From NCBI RefSeq assembly GCF_000733125.1, contig NZ_JPHU01000001.1, forward strand, positions 434,001 through 498,000: DNA of 64,000 nt. The letters are read 5' to 3'. Positions within the stretch are counted from its first letter, which is position 1, and each line of letters begins with the position of its first letter. The notes beneath the pieces are model-generated. The model was given only the letters and a program-made list of their open reading frames with translations, did not search any database and was not told the DNA's origin. Shown here one piece after another: positions 18,933 through 27,924 of the stretch. This DNA is from Parvularcula oceani. GTDB lineage: Bacteria > Pseudomonadota > Alphaproteobacteria > Caulobacterales > Parvularculaceae. A program made the translations under genes and the position numbers.

Positions 18933-19982
18933 CTACCGGCCCAGGGCGCGCCCCGCGACGCTGCGCAGGAAGAGGACCTTGTGCCGGACGGCGTTGCGCA
19001 CCTTCCAATAGGGCGCCGATCTGCGCATGGCGGCCAGCTGGCCACGCCAGTCCGTTTCCTCCCGCGGCGCCTCGTCCAGCACGCAGGCGTCTTCGAGCCG
19101 GATTCGTCCGTGTGCGCTCAGATAGCGGTCGATCTTGCTGCCATATTCCCGGCCGGCGACCGACACGCCCTTCGTCTTCAGCCGCCGCTCGAGGCTGCCG
19201 CGCAGCGTGGCCGTCCATTTATAGTGGTCGACCTGGAACGGGAAATCCGCTCGCCATGCCGGGTCGCTGGCACCCGGGAAGACGCTCAGCCGGGTGCCCG
19301 CCGCATAGCGCTCCGCCGCCGGGTTATGGACCGTATGCCCGCCGCGCTTGGGCAGGACGTCATGGCTGTGGAGCATCAGCTTGGTCGTCCCGGCCACGCC
19401 GTGATTCTCGCCCGTCCCGATAATGCTCAGCGCCACGTCCGCCCGGACCGGGAACTGCTCCGCAAGCGGCCTGTCCGCTTCCACCGCCGCCAGCGCGCCG
19501 CCAGGGGCCAAGCGGTCGATCATCACGCCCTGCACGCAATTGAGGCCCTCCGCCTCCAGCTCGGCGACGATTTCTGGCAGCGGCGCGGGATAGACGTGCA
19601 TCTCGTCGACATCGGCGTTGACGATCCAGTCGCCCGGCTCCGCCAATTCGGCCTGAAGCGCCCGGCGCTGCGCCCACATGGCCTCGCTCGTATAGGGCGC
19701 GATCCAGCGCCTAGCCGGCGCGATGCCCCGTTCGGCGAGCATGCGGTCCGCCTCTTCGAGGGCTGGCGAGGCGGCATCGGCCGTGTTGAAGATCAGGGCG
19801 ATCTTCGCCGGGTCGATACCGAGGGAAAGATAATGCTCGAGGAAATGCGGCAGGAGGGCGAGCTCGAGGTCGACGCCGACACAGGAAAGAAGGCGCAGAC
19901 GCGCAAAGCCGCCCTGCCCTCGCGCAGGATCGGCATCCCCGCAGGCCGCCTCGTCCGCCCTTGCATCCTCGACGAGCGTCAT
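18933..19982 (-). CDS. Glycosyltransferase family 2/92-like protein
   Basis: 349 residues from ATG 19982, with AAAGGAG upstream. The N-terminal part (LLSCVGVDLELALLPHFLEH) and a DVDEMHVYP segment around residue 130 match the nucleotide-sugar-binding and DxD-type metal region of GT2/GT92-like transferases common in alphaproteobacteria (annotated as 'glycosyltransferase family 2' or DUF23-like). The C-terminal third is rich in basic residues, and there is no membrane segment. The acceptor is unknown. It is followed upstream on the same strand, after 25 bases, by a beta-propeller protein gene, and another glycosyltransferase is encoded nearby, suggesting work on a surface polysaccharide. Confidence 0.72.
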   Translation of the reverse strand: MTLVEDARADEAACGDADPARGQGGFARLRLLSCVGVDLELALLPHFLEHYLSLGIDPAKIALIFNTADAASPALEEADRMLAERGIAPARRWIAPYTSEAMWAQRRALQAELAEPGDWIVNADVDEMHVYPAPLPEIVAELEAEGLNCVQGVMIDRLAPGGALAAVEADRPLAEQFPVRADVALSIIGTGENHGVAGTTKLMLHSHDVLPKRGGHTVHNPAAERYAAGTRLSVFPGASDPAWRADFPFQVDHYKWTATLRGSLERRLKTKGVSVAGREYGSKIDRYLSAHGRIRLEDACVLDEAPREETDWRGQLAAMRRSAPYWKVRNAVRHKVLFLRSVAGRALGR

Positions 19983-20007
19983 GGCCGCTCCTTTCCGCTG
20001 CTTTTCG

Positions 20008-21183
20008 TCAGCCGCGATGCAAGGCGTAGACCTGCCGACCGCCATCCTGCATCGATGTGACGATCACCGTGCGGCCGTCCTCGCTCGGCACGGGGTGGAG
20101 GTCGCAGCGGAAGGGCCCGCGCGCCGGCCGGTGATTGCCGAACTTCGCGATGACCTCGTGATGGCCGCTCCGGTCGTCGTAATGCAGGAGCTTGATGTCC
20201 TCACGATAGGGCGTGTCGAAGACCGCCTCGCCGAGAACGGGCGTGGGGCCGGGCGGCAGGTGCCGCATATGCACGTTCTGCTGCAGGAGCTCCGGCGCGA
20301 TGCGGCGCAGGCGGTTGTCCTTGCCGTTCCGGTCACCCAGCAGCACGACCTCGGACATGCGCCAGGCGTAGAGTTCGTGGTTGTTCAGCCAGACCACATG
20401 GGAGGTCGCCCGGGCCAGGAAGCGCAGATCGCCGCCTTCCATGCTGCCGGTCAGCGAGACGCCCTGCTTGTCGTTCCAGCCCTTGCCGGGACGGCGCCAG
20501 CGCAGCTTAACCGTGAAGCGCTTGCCGTCCGGCGAGATCTTGACGTGGTTGAACCAGTAATGCGGCCTGCGCAGCCGTTCGAGCACCTGCCGCCGCACGC
20601 CCAGCCGGTAGAGAACGAAGTCCCGCGCCTCGTCGAGGGACAGGAGGAGCTTCGCCTCCCCCGTCTCGAAGTCGATGCGCCACACGCCGTCCTCTTTGGG
20701 CGCCTCCTGCTTGAGGCGCGCATCGCCGCCTTCGGGATAGCCGTAGCCCGGGCGCAGCGTGTCGAGCCGGGCCATGTTGAGGCAGAGCCCGCTCTTGCCG
20801 TCCGGCGCGACGGCATAGACCGGGCGCGGCAGGGTCCGCCGGCTGCCGGTGCGGGTATCGACGAGCCGCGCGACGAAGGCGCCGTCCTCGCGGTCATTGT
20901 AGATGGCCAGCCCGCCTCCGCCGACCCACTGGGCCATGGGCCCCTGCTGCCAGCTCCAGGCGCGGCTCTCGCCGAGAGAAGCGAAGCTTCCCGGCTCGGC
21001 GATGTCGACGACGCCGACCTCGACCGCATCCTGCGCGGTCGGCTGATGCCCGGCAAAGCCCATGCGATGGACGAGCAGGCGCGCCCCGTCCTTGTCCATC
21101 ACGGCGATGTCGTAATAGCTGTGACTATGGAACCGGTTCTTCTCCGTCCCGAAGGTCAGCTGGGTCAGCGTCCAGTTCGCCAT
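20008..21183 (-). CDS. Uncharacterised beta-propeller-like protein
   Basis: 391 residues from ATG 21183 (AGGGG seven bases upstream; a GTG at 21198 is an alternative). I do not recognise the family with confidence. The sequence has repeated beta-strand-turn units of propeller type, such as VYAVAPDGKSGLCLNMARLD, VKISPDGKRFTVKLRW and LHPVPSEDGRTVIVTSMQDG, and a Tyr/His-rich N-terminus (NRFHSHSYYDIAV). The last repeat and overall length recall oligogalacturonate-lyase-like proteins, but catalytic residues cannot be assigned. There is no signal peptide. Between two glycosyltransferase genes, a role in polysaccharide metabolism is plausible but not shown. Confidence 0.6.
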   Translation of the reverse strand: MANWTLTQLTFGTEKNRFHSHSYYDIAVMDKDGARLLVHRMGFAGHQPTAQDAVEVGVVDIAEPGSFASLGESRAWSWQQGPMAQWVGGGGLAIYNDREDGAFVARLVDTRTGSRRTLPRPVYAVAPDGKSGLCLNMARLDTLRPGYGYPEGGDARLKQEAPKEDGVWRIDFETGEAKLLLSLDEARDFVLYRLGVRRQVLERLRRPHYWFNHVKISPDGKRFTVKLRWRRPGKGWNDKQGVSLTGSMEGGDLRFLARATSHVVWLNNHELYAWRMSEVVLLGDRNGKDNRLRRIAPELLQQNVHMRHLPPGPTPVLGEAVFDTPYREDIKLLHYDDRSGHHEVIAKFGNHRPARGPFRCDLHPVPSEDGRTVIVTSMQDGGRQVYALHRG

Positions 21184-21278
21184 TAAGAAGCCCCTCACTC
21201 GAACCTGTCAGACCGGGTTCCGAATTGATTTCCCCCGGCCAGGCCGATGCGGTACCGTGCAGCCGACACCGCCGCAAG

Positions 21279-22277
21279 ATGAACGCGATGTCCCGATTCA
21301 TGACAGGTCCCGGCAGCGTCACCGTCATCCTCGCCACGAGGAACGCCGCCGCCTTCCTGCCCGAAACCCTGGCATCGCTTTGCGCCCAGACGCTCGAGGC
21401 CTTCGAGCTGGTCGCCGTCGACGACGGCTCGACCGACGAAACGGCGGACATGCTCGCGCGCCATGCCGCAAGCGCCGACCCGGCGTTCCGGCCGGTGACC
21501 GTCCTGCGGACCGGCCCGCGCGGGCTCGCGGCGGCGCGCAATCTCGCGCTGAGAAAGGCGCGGGGCGAGATGATCGTCGTTCTGGACGGCGATGACATCC
21601 TGATGCCCGACCTCTTCGTCCGGGCGCGGAACCGCCTGGCGGAGAGCGGCGCGCTGGACATGGCCTATCCGCTTTTCGAACATATCGGGCCGGGCGGAGA
21701 ACGCCTCGGCACGCGCAGCCTCGCCCCGGCCGGGCCGCTGACGGCGGAGCGGCTTCTGGTCCGCAATCCGATTCATTCGGATAGCGGCGTCATGGTGCGC
21801 AAGAGCGCGGCCATGGCCGCAGGCCTTTTCGACGAGACGCTGAGCGGGTGCATCGGCCTCGATTTCTGGCGGCGCGTCCTGACGCTGCGGCAAGGCAATG
21901 CGGCCTGTCTTGAGGATCCTCTGGTGCTCTACAGGCGCAGGCCCGGGCAGATCACGGCGCTCGCCGCGCGCATGGAAGACAATTTCACGAGGGTTCTCGA
22001 AAAGGCCGGGCGGGACGAGGCGCTGGGGGTGCGCGCGCGCCGCCGGGCCCTTGCGGCGCAGCGGCTCTATTGGGCCAGCCTCGCCTATGCGCAGCGCGAT
22101 TACGGCGAAGCCCGCAGGCACACGGCCAGCGCATGGCGCACCGATCCGCTGCGCATGGCCCGAACGCCCTACGCCTATCAGCGCGCCGCCATAGCGGCGG
22201 CGAGCATTCTGCCTTCCTGGCTGCACGAACCGCTCAAGCGATCGGGCTTCGCGCTGCGGGCCCGCGCGAGCCGCTAG
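21279..22277 (+). CDS. Glycosyltransferase family 2 (GT-A) protein
   Basis: About 332 residues from ATG 21279 (later ATGs at 21288 and 21300 are possible). The GT2 core is clear: SVTVILATRNAAAFLPETLA, VAVDDGSTDETADML (nucleotide binding) and GEMIVVLDGDDILMPD, where DGDD is the metal-binding DxD. The C-terminal part after residue ~240 is helical and basic, typical of membrane-associated bacterial transferases, but has no clear transmembrane segment. Donor and acceptor are unknown. It is divergent from the propeller/glycosyltransferase pair. Confidence 0.88.
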   Translation: MNAMSRFMTGPGSVTVILATRNAAAFLPETLASLCAQTLEAFELVAVDDGSTDETADMLARHAASADPAFRPVTVLRTGPRGLAAARNLALRKARGEMIVVLDGDDILMPDLFVRARNRLAESGALDMAYPLFEHIGPGGERLGTRSLAPAGPLTAERLLVRNPIHSDSGVMVRKSAAMAAGLFDETLSGCIGLDFWRRVLTLRQGNAACLEDPLVLYRRRPGQITALAARMEDNFTRVLEKAGRDEALGVRARRRALAAQRLYWASLAYAQRDYGEARRHTASAWRTDPLRMARTPYAYQRAAIAAASILPSWLHEPLKRSGFALRARASR

Positions 22278-22382
22278 GGAACAGGGCCGCTAGCGCCGCC
22301 TTACCGAGACGAGAGGCGGCGTCGTCTTCCCCCCGCAGCGAACAGGAGTTAGTTCTGCGGCCACGCAGACGGAACAGCACGT

Positions 22383-23882
22383 ATGATCACCGCTCTCTTC
22401 TTCGCCGCCCTGCTTGGTGCTCAGGACCCGCAGGCGCCCGCCCCCGACTGGGAGGCGCAGGGGCGCGAGGCGCTGGCCGAGCGCCTCGCGGTGGAGCCGA
22501 AAACAGGACCGGCCCGCAACGTCATCCTCTTCATCGGCGACGGCATGGACATCACCACGATATCCGCCGCCCGCATCCTCGGCGGCCAGAAACAGGGCCT
22601 GAGCGGCGAGGAGAACGTTCTCGGCTTCGAGACGCTGCCGCACACGGCGCTGTCCAAGACCTACAACACCGACATGCAGACGCCCGACAGCGCCGGCACG
22701 GCGACGGCGATGCTGTCGGGGCGCAAGACGCGCAGCGGCATGCTCAACGTCGATCAGGGCGTGCCGCGCGGCGATTGCGAGGCCGCCCGCGGCGCCCCGC
22801 TCGACACGCTCGCGGACGTCGCGGCGGCGAGCGAGCGTTCGGTCGGGATCGTGACCACGGCCAGGCTCACTCATGCCACGCCGGCCTCGGTCTACGCCTC
22901 AGCGCCCGAGCGGGACTGGGAGAGCGATGCCGACATGCCCGCGGATTCGGCCTGCGCCGACATCGCCCGGCAGCTTCTCGACCGCGCCGAGGCCATCAAC
23001 CTCAAGGTCGCCTTCGGCGGCGGCCGCTCGAATTTCCTGCCGCAGGACATGGCCGATCCCGAATATGAGGACCGCACCGGCCGCCGGATGGACGGCCGCA
23101 ACCTCGTCGAGGCCTGGAACGCGATGTCGCGGGACAATCGCTTCGTCTGGAACGAGGAAGGCTTCGAAGACCTCGATCCGGCGGCCGGCGGCGCCGTCCT
23201 CGGCCTCTTCGAGCCGAGCCATCTGCGCTACGAGCCCGACCGGCAGACCGAAGGGGCCGACGAGCCGTCCCTCGCCGAGATGACCCGCTTCGCCATCGAG
23301 AAGCTGGACCAGGACGAGGACGGCTATTTCCTCATGGTCGAGAGCGGCCGGGTCGACCATGCGCACCATGCGGGCAACGCCGCCCGCGCCCTGGAGGAGA
23401 CGCTGTCCCTGGACGAAGCGGTGAAGGCGGCGCTCGAGACCGTGGATCTCGACGAAACGCTGATCCTCGTCACGGCCGATCACGGGCATACCCTGTCCTT
23501 CGCCGGCTACCCGCAGCGCGGGAATCCCATTCTCGGAATCGTGAAGAGCGCGGATTCGGACGGAGAGGCCGTGGTGCGGACCGGGACGGATGGCCGCCCC
23601 TATACCACGCTCGGCTACGCGAACGGCCCGGGCGCCTTGGCGGTCGGCGCCATGGGCGCTGCGGACGCCCCCCTCCTGCGGCCCGATCTGGGCGATGAGC
23701 AGGCGCAGCATCTTGATTACAGGCAGCAATCCCTCGTGCCCTCTCCCTCGGAGACGCATGGCGGGCAGGATGTCGCGGTCTATGCGGCAGGGCCCGGCGC
23801 CTATCTCGTCGGCGGAGTCCTCGAGCAGAACGTGCTCTATTACGTGATGGAGCATGCCCTTACGGGGGCCGGCACACCATAA
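22383..23882 (+). CDS. Alkaline phosphatase (PhoA family)
   Basis: 499 residues with a short signal peptide (MITALFFAALLGAQ). The core motifs of PhoA-type alkaline phosphatases are present in order: ILFIGDGMDITT (metal Asp), the nucleophile Ser in TPDSAGTATAMLSG, ESGRVDHAHHAGN (metal ligands) around residue 320, LVTADHGHTL around residue 360, and the late THGGQDVAVYAAGP with the last metal His. It hydrolyses phosphate monoesters in the periplasm with two zinc ions and magnesium. No Pho box was found upstream. It stands alone between a glycosyltransferase gene and a sorted surface-protein gene. Confidence 0.93.
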   Translation: MITALFFAALLGAQDPQAPAPDWEAQGREALAERLAVEPKTGPARNVILFIGDGMDITTISAARILGGQKQGLSGEENVLGFETLPHTALSKTYNTDMQTPDSAGTATAMLSGRKTRSGMLNVDQGVPRGDCEAARGAPLDTLADVAAASERSVGIVTTARLTHATPASVYASAPERDWESDADMPADSACADIARQLLDRAEAINLKVAFGGGRSNFLPQDMADPEYEDRTGRRMDGRNLVEAWNAMSRDNRFVWNEEGFEDLDPAAGGAVLGLFEPSHLRYEPDRQTEGADEPSLAEMTRFAIEKLDQDEDGYFLMVESGRVDHAHHAGNAARALEETLSLDEAVKAALETVDLDETLILVTADHGHTLSFAGYPQRGNPILGIVKSADSDGEAVVRTGTDGRPYTTLGYANGPGALAVGAMGAADAPLLRPDLGDEQAQHLDYRQQSLVPSPSETHGGQDVAVYAAGPGAYLVGGVLEQNVLYYVMEHALTGAGTP

Positions 23883-24003
23883 ACGTGTATCACAGCTATG
23901 TGCTACCCGATTGATTAACGCCGCGCTTTCGTGTGGAACGAATGCGTTAGGACATTGTTCACCTACTGCAAGGTTCCTGAACGCAATTCGGAGGGTTATG
24001 AAT

Positions 24004-24651
24004 ATGCGCAAACTGATGCTTACTAGCGTCGCTGCGGTCGCCACGATGGGTCTCGGCGTTGCTGCGCAAGCGGCAACCGTGACGTTCAACGGCACCGTCG
24101 GTGCCGAAGCGACACCGCCCAACGGCACGCCGATCCCCGGCGTTGTCGATCCCATGGTCGGCGGCGAAGACTTCCAGATCCAGCTCGATATCGACGAGGA
24201 CGGCACGGTCGGCCCGAACGGCGATTTCACCGACGCGCTGAACGGCGCGATGGTGACGATCGGCGGCGCCGACGGCGATCCTGAGTACAGCCAGGCGTTC
24301 CTGATCGACGTGCCGAGCAGCGCGTCCGACTACGCCATGGATCAGGTCACCTTCAACCTCGTCTCGACCGAAGGCGAACTGGCCGGGAACTTCTCCATCG
24401 GCCTGACCTTCGCGAACGACGTCATCGACGGCGACTTCCCGCTGCGCGACATGCTGACCAATCTCAGCCAGTACGTGACGGCGCACTTCGTCTTCAACTT
24501 CGGCGGCTTCAAATATGACGGCACGCTGGATGATGGCGGCGTCGTGGTCGAGCCGATCGATCCGATCCCGCTGCCGGGTGCAGCTGTCTTCATGCTGTCG
24601 GGCCTCGCGGCTGCCGGCGCGGCCACTGCGCGTCGTCGCAAGACGGCCTAA
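24004..24651 (+). CDS. PEP-CTERM/VPLPA-CTERM-like sorted exported protein
   Basis: 215 residues. ATG 24004 is preferred because GGAGGG lies eight bases upstream; ATG 23998 is too close to it. A signal peptide (to AAQAA) leads an acidic, beta-rich, low-complexity body, and the tail is IPLPGAAVFMLSGLAAAGAA followed by TARRRKTA: a Pro-rich signal, a hydrophobic helix and a basic cluster. This three-part end is the exosortase-sorting pattern of PEP-CTERM and VPLPA-CTERM proteins. The function of the body is unknown. The exosortase is not in the window. Codon use is as in neighbours, but the gene is followed by an unusually strong terminator, suggesting a highly expressed single-gene transcript. 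Confidence 0.8.
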   Translation: MRKLMLTSVAAVATMGLGVAAQAATVTFNGTVGAEATPPNGTPIPGVVDPMVGGEDFQIQLDIDEDGTVGPNGDFTDALNGAMVTIGGADGDPEYSQAFLIDVPSSASDYAMDQVTFNLVSTEGELAGNFSIGLTFANDVIDGDFPLRDMLTNLSQYVTAHFVFNFGGFKYDGTLDDGGVVVEPIDPIPLPGAAVFMLSGLAAAGAATARRRKTA

Positions 24652-24672
24652 GGCCAAGACCAGTATCTCAGG

Positions 24673-24700
24673 AAAAGGCGGCCCTCGGGCCGCCTTTTTT
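24673..24700 (+). terminator. Rho-independent terminator after the sorted-protein gene
   Basis: A 7-bp GC stem, GGCGGCC-ctcg-GGCCGCC (24677-24694), is followed by six T and preceded by four A. It lies 25 bases after the PEP-CTERM-like gene stop and 50 bases before the hflX stop on the other strand, so it may also slow minus-strand transcripts. Confidence 0.9.
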
Positions 24701-24752
24701 CTTGCGCGGACGGTCGGCAGGCCATCGTCCCTCCGCCGGAAGATCCCGCTTC

Positions 24753-26198
24753 TCAGCCCGATGCCGAGTCCCGGTCCTCCTCCTGCCGACCGGAGGCCGG
24801 TTCGGACAGGAGCGGGTGGGCGAATCGGGCCCGGAACTGCCCGGCCTCCTTTTCGCCGAGTCTGACGACGAGATCCGCGTCCCCGCCGCTCGACCTGGTC
24901 TCCTCGACGATCTCGGCATGCGCATGGAGCCAGGACAGCGCCGCCCCGTCAGAAACGGGAACGCTCAGGCGGAACAGGCGATGCTCGGCTGTCAGAAGAC
25001 GGTCGATCCACAGATTGAGCCCGTCCATGCCGATGCCCGTGATGGCCGATCCCGCGATCGGCACCGGATCGGCGAGCGTGCCCGCAGCGCTTTTCGCCCG
25101 CGCTTCTGCGGCTGCGGCCAGGCGAGTTGCCGCCTCCTCCTCCAGAAGGTCGACCTTGTTCCAGACCTCGATCACGCGCCGTCCATCCTCGTCCCGGACG
25201 CCGAGATCGCCCAGAACCGACAGGACGTCCGCGCGCTGCGCGTCCGTCTCCGCATGGGCGATGTCGCGCACATGCACGATGATGTCGGCTTCGAGCACCT
25301 CTTCGAGCGTCGCCCGGAACGCCGCCACCAGCGTCGTCGGAAGCTCCGAGATGAATCCCACCGTATCGGAGAGGATGACCCGCGTGCCCGATGCGAGATC
25401 GACCCGCCGCATGGTCGGGTCGAGCGTCGCGAAGAGCAGGTCCTCCGACATCACGTCCGAGCCTGTCAGGCGATTGAACAGAGTCGATTTTCCGGCATTG
25501 GTGTAACCCACCAGCGCCACCACCGGATAAGGCGCCTTCTTCCGCTTCGCCCTTTGCAGGGTGCGGGTCCGGCGCACCTGTTCGAGCTGCGCTTTCAGCC
25601 GGTCGATCTTGTCGGCGAGCGCGCGGCGGTCGGCCTCGATCTGCCGCTCGCCGGGACCGCCCAGAAAGCCCGCCCCGCCGCGCTGCCGCTCGAGGTGGGT
25701 CCAGGAGCGCACGAGGCGCGAGCGCTGATAGCTTAGATGCGCCAGCGCGACCTGCAGGACGCCTTCGCGGGTCTGCGCCCGCTCGCCGAAGATTTCGAGA
25801 ATCAGCGCCGTGCGGTCGAGGACCTTGGCGTTCCAGGCCTTTTCGAGATTGCGGTGCTGCACCGGCGTCAGGCTGTCATTGATGATGACGAGGCCCGGGC
25901 GCGGCGCCTGCGCGTCGAGCCATTCGCGGATCTCCTCGACCTTGCCGCTGCCGAACAGCGTGGCGGGCCGCTTCTGGTTCAGGCGGACGAGGTCGGCCTG
26001 AACCACGTCGAGCGAGATCGCGGCCGCGAGGCCCACCGTCTCCTCGAGCGCGCCCTCCTCGGAGCGCAGCCCCCCGCGCTCGCGCGTGTGCACGGGCTGG
26101 AGGACGAGCGCCCGCTCGGCGGGCAGCAGGACCGCGTGCGGATCGTCTGGCTGATCAGTCGTGATCCTGCTCCTCCTCGCGAAGCGATACGCGCCCAT
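24753..26198 (-). CDS. hflX: GTPase HflX
   Basis: 481 residues at the upstream-most ATG (26198), which would overlap hfq by 44 bases. The N-terminal HflX domain (to about residue 200, with the glycine-rich [18 protein letters not shown] end) precedes the G domain: P-loop [14 protein letters not shown], switch ATLDPT, G3 DTVGFI and G4 NKVD. HflX binds the 50S subunit and rescues or splits stalled ribosomes in heat stress. It lies directly after hfq, the classical order. The exact start is uncertain: no ATG, GTG or TTG follows the strong AGGAGGAG at the end of hfq, where a start would be expected. Confidence 0.93.
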   Translation of the reverse strand: MGAYRFARRSRITTDQPDDPHAVLLPAERALVLQPVHTRERGGLRSEEGALEETVGLAAAISLDVVQADLVRLNQKRPATLFGSGKVEEIREWLDAQAPRPGLVIINDSLTPVQHRNLEKAWNAKVLDRTALILEIFGERAQTREGVLQVALAHLSYQRSRLVRSWTHLERQRGGAGFLGGPGERQIEADRRALADKIDRLKAQLEQVRRTRTLQRAKRKKAPYPVVALVGYTNAGKSTLFNRLTGSDVMSEDLLFATLDPTMRRVDLASGTRVILSDTVGFISELPTTLVAAFRATLEEVLEADIIVHVRDIAHAETDAQRADVLSVLGDLGVRDEDGRRVIEVWNKVDLLEEEAATRLAAAAEARAKSAAGTLADPVPIAGSAITGIGMDGLNLWIDRLLTAEHRLFRLSVPVSDGAALSWLHAHAEIVEETRSSGGDADLVVRLGEKEAGQFRARFAHPLLSEPASGRQEEDRDSASG

Positions 26199-26397
26199 TG
26201 GGCATGATGGTCGAAATGGCGTGCTTATAGACCAGCTGGACCTGCTCGTCCCGCTTGAGAAGGACGCAGAAGCTGTCGAACCAAGTGATGATGCCCTGCA
26301 GCTTCACCCCGTTGACGAGGAAGACGGTGGTCGGAACCTTGTCCTTGCGCACCTGGTTGAGGAACAAATCCTGAAGCCCTGGCCGTTTTTCGCTCAT
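26155..26397 (-). CDS. hfq: RNA chaperone Hfq
   Basis: 80 residues, the usual length for alphaproteobacterial Hfq. The Sm1 motif ([20 protein letters not shown]) and Sm2 motif ([10 protein letters not shown]) are intact, including Tyr-Lys-His of the proximal RNA-binding face, and the Gln near residue 8 is present. The protein forms a hexameric ring that pairs small RNAs with mRNAs. GGAGA lies six bases before the ATG. It sits between trkH and hflX on the same strand, and its end overlaps the presumed start of hflX. Confidence 0.97.
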   Translation of the reverse strand: MSEKRPGLQDLFLNQVRKDKVPTTVFLVNGVKLQGIITWFDSFCVLLKRDEQVQLVYKHAISTIMPNGRVSLREEEQDHD

Positions 26398-26502
26398 TCT
26401 TGTCTCCAGCTTCTATCTGCTCACCTATCTTGCAGTGCAGCATTCCCTTAGCAAGGACCGCCTCGCCGGGTCCCGCCGGGGAGCATGGCAGGCCCGCGCA
26501 GC

Positions 26503-27915
26503 TTATCCCAGCCAAAACCGCTTGTTCAGCAGAACCAGCATGATGACCAGTTCCAGGCGCCCCGCGATCATGCCCATGCCGAAGAGCAGGCGCAGCGCGG
26601 GATCGAACAGCACGTAGTCCGCCGTCATCAGCGGCGCGAGGTTGAGGACCGGGCCGGCATTGGCCACGACCGAGATCGCGGCCGCCGCGCTGACCTCAAG
26701 GGAATTGCCGAAGAACGCCGCGATCAGGACGAAGGCGGCGAGCAGGATGGTGAAGGCGATGGTGTGGATCCAGACGCCGAACTCGTCGATCGTCGGCTTG
26801 TCGGCGACCACGCCGCCCGGATGGGTTAGCTTCCAAAGCTGCTCTCCGGTGCGGGAGAAGGTGACGAGCCAGCGCAGCAGCTTGATGCCGCCGGCCGTGG
26901 ACACCGCCGCCCCTCCGATGATCGCCGTGACGAGGACCGGGGTCAGCGCCGGATCCTCCCCGACCGTCAGGCCGTTCGTGGACAGGATGGAGACCGCGTT
27001 GAAAGTCTGCGCGAGCAGGCGGTCGAGATCGCCGGCACCGGTCGACAGCCAGAAGAGGAGCGCGATCGCGGGACAAAGGAGCACGAAGGTCAGGGTCTCG
27101 CGGTCATCGCCGCCGCGCATGCGCTGGCGCTGGCCCGAGGCGATCCTGGCGATGACGATGAAGTTCGCGGCGCCGAGGGTCATGACGAGGACGCAGAGCA
27201 CGCGCACAGCGCCGCCATAGCCCTCCATCCCGCTCGGATGCGGAACGAAGCCGCCCGAGGAGATGAGCGACATCGCCATGACCAGCGCTTCGATGACGGG
27301 GATGCCGAGGCCGATGAAGCCGGCCGCTGCGGCTCCCGTCAGGCCCATGAAGACCGGAAGGAAGACGCGGAAGGCAGCATCGAAGGCGCGCAGATAGGAA
27401 TTCGACTCCCCCCGCGCGAAGGGCGGCACCAGCGGCGTGATGCCCATGAATTCTGGCCGCACGAAGATCGCCGCCGCCGTGCACAGGGAAACGAGGCCGC
27501 CGATCCATTGCAGGCTCGCGCGGTAGATCATCCCCGCCGCCGTCGCGCGCGCGCTCGGATCGGAAAGCCAGCCGCCCGTCGTCGTCAGGCCCGAGACCGC
27601 CTCGAACCAGGCATCGCCCGGCGACCAGCCCTGCTGGATGAAGGGAAGGGAAGCGGCAACTGGAACGCCTGCCCAAAGAAGGACCAGCGCCAGGAGAAGC
27701 TCGCGCAGCCCGTTCTTGACGATGGTCCGGCGCGGCAGGTTGCGGCCGAGGATCAGTGCCGCGCCGCCGCAGAAGAGGGCCATTCCGCCGCCGAAGACAT
27801 AGCCCGGCAATTCCTGCGGCGCCGCCGTTCCGGCGAGGATTGCCGGCAGGATGCTGGCGCCGGCGACGGCGAACAGCGCATAGGCGATGAAACGTGCGAC
27901 GGGCGAAAGCGACAT
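26503..27915 (-). CDS. trkH: TrkH family potassium uptake protein
   Basis: 470 residues with about 10-12 hydrophobic segments. The selectivity-filter-like loops of the superfamily of K+ transporters are visible: AVSGLTTTGGW around residue 105-115, SLISSGGF around 220, and NAVSILSTNGL around 310. It forms the membrane channel of the Trk potassium uptake system and needs TrkA as its cytoplasmic regulator. The trkA stop lies 9 bases before its start, so the two are co-transcribed. Confidence 0.93.
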   Translation of the reverse strand: MSLSPVARFIAYALFAVAGASILPAILAGTAAPQELPGYVFGGGMALFCGGAALILGRNLPRRTIVKNGLRELLLALVLLWAGVPVAASLPFIQQGWSPGDAWFEAVSGLTTTGGWLSDPSARATAAGMIYRASLQWIGGLVSLCTAAAIFVRPEFMGITPLVPPFARGESNSYLRAFDAAFRVFLPVFMGLTGAAAAGFIGLGIPVIEALVMAMSLISSGGFVPHPSGMEGYGGAVRVLCVLVMTLGAANFIVIARIASGQRQRMRGGDDRETLTFVLLCPAIALLFWLSTGAGDLDRLLAQTFNAVSILSTNGLTVGEDPALTPVLVTAIIGGAAVSTAGGIKLLRWLVTFSRTGEQLWKLTHPGGVVADKPTIDEFGVWIHTIAFTILLAAFVLIAAFFGNSLEVSAAAAISVVANAGPVLNLAPLMTADYVLFDPALRLLFGMGMIAGRLELVIMLVLLNKRFWLG

Positions 27916-27924
27916 GCCTGCGCC

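Noticed and set aside
16112-19045. 977-residue minus-strand frame opposite GH3-lactonase and gntP
   Set aside because: Asp/Glu/Arg-rich shadow of two well-defined genes; no domain, no ribosome site.
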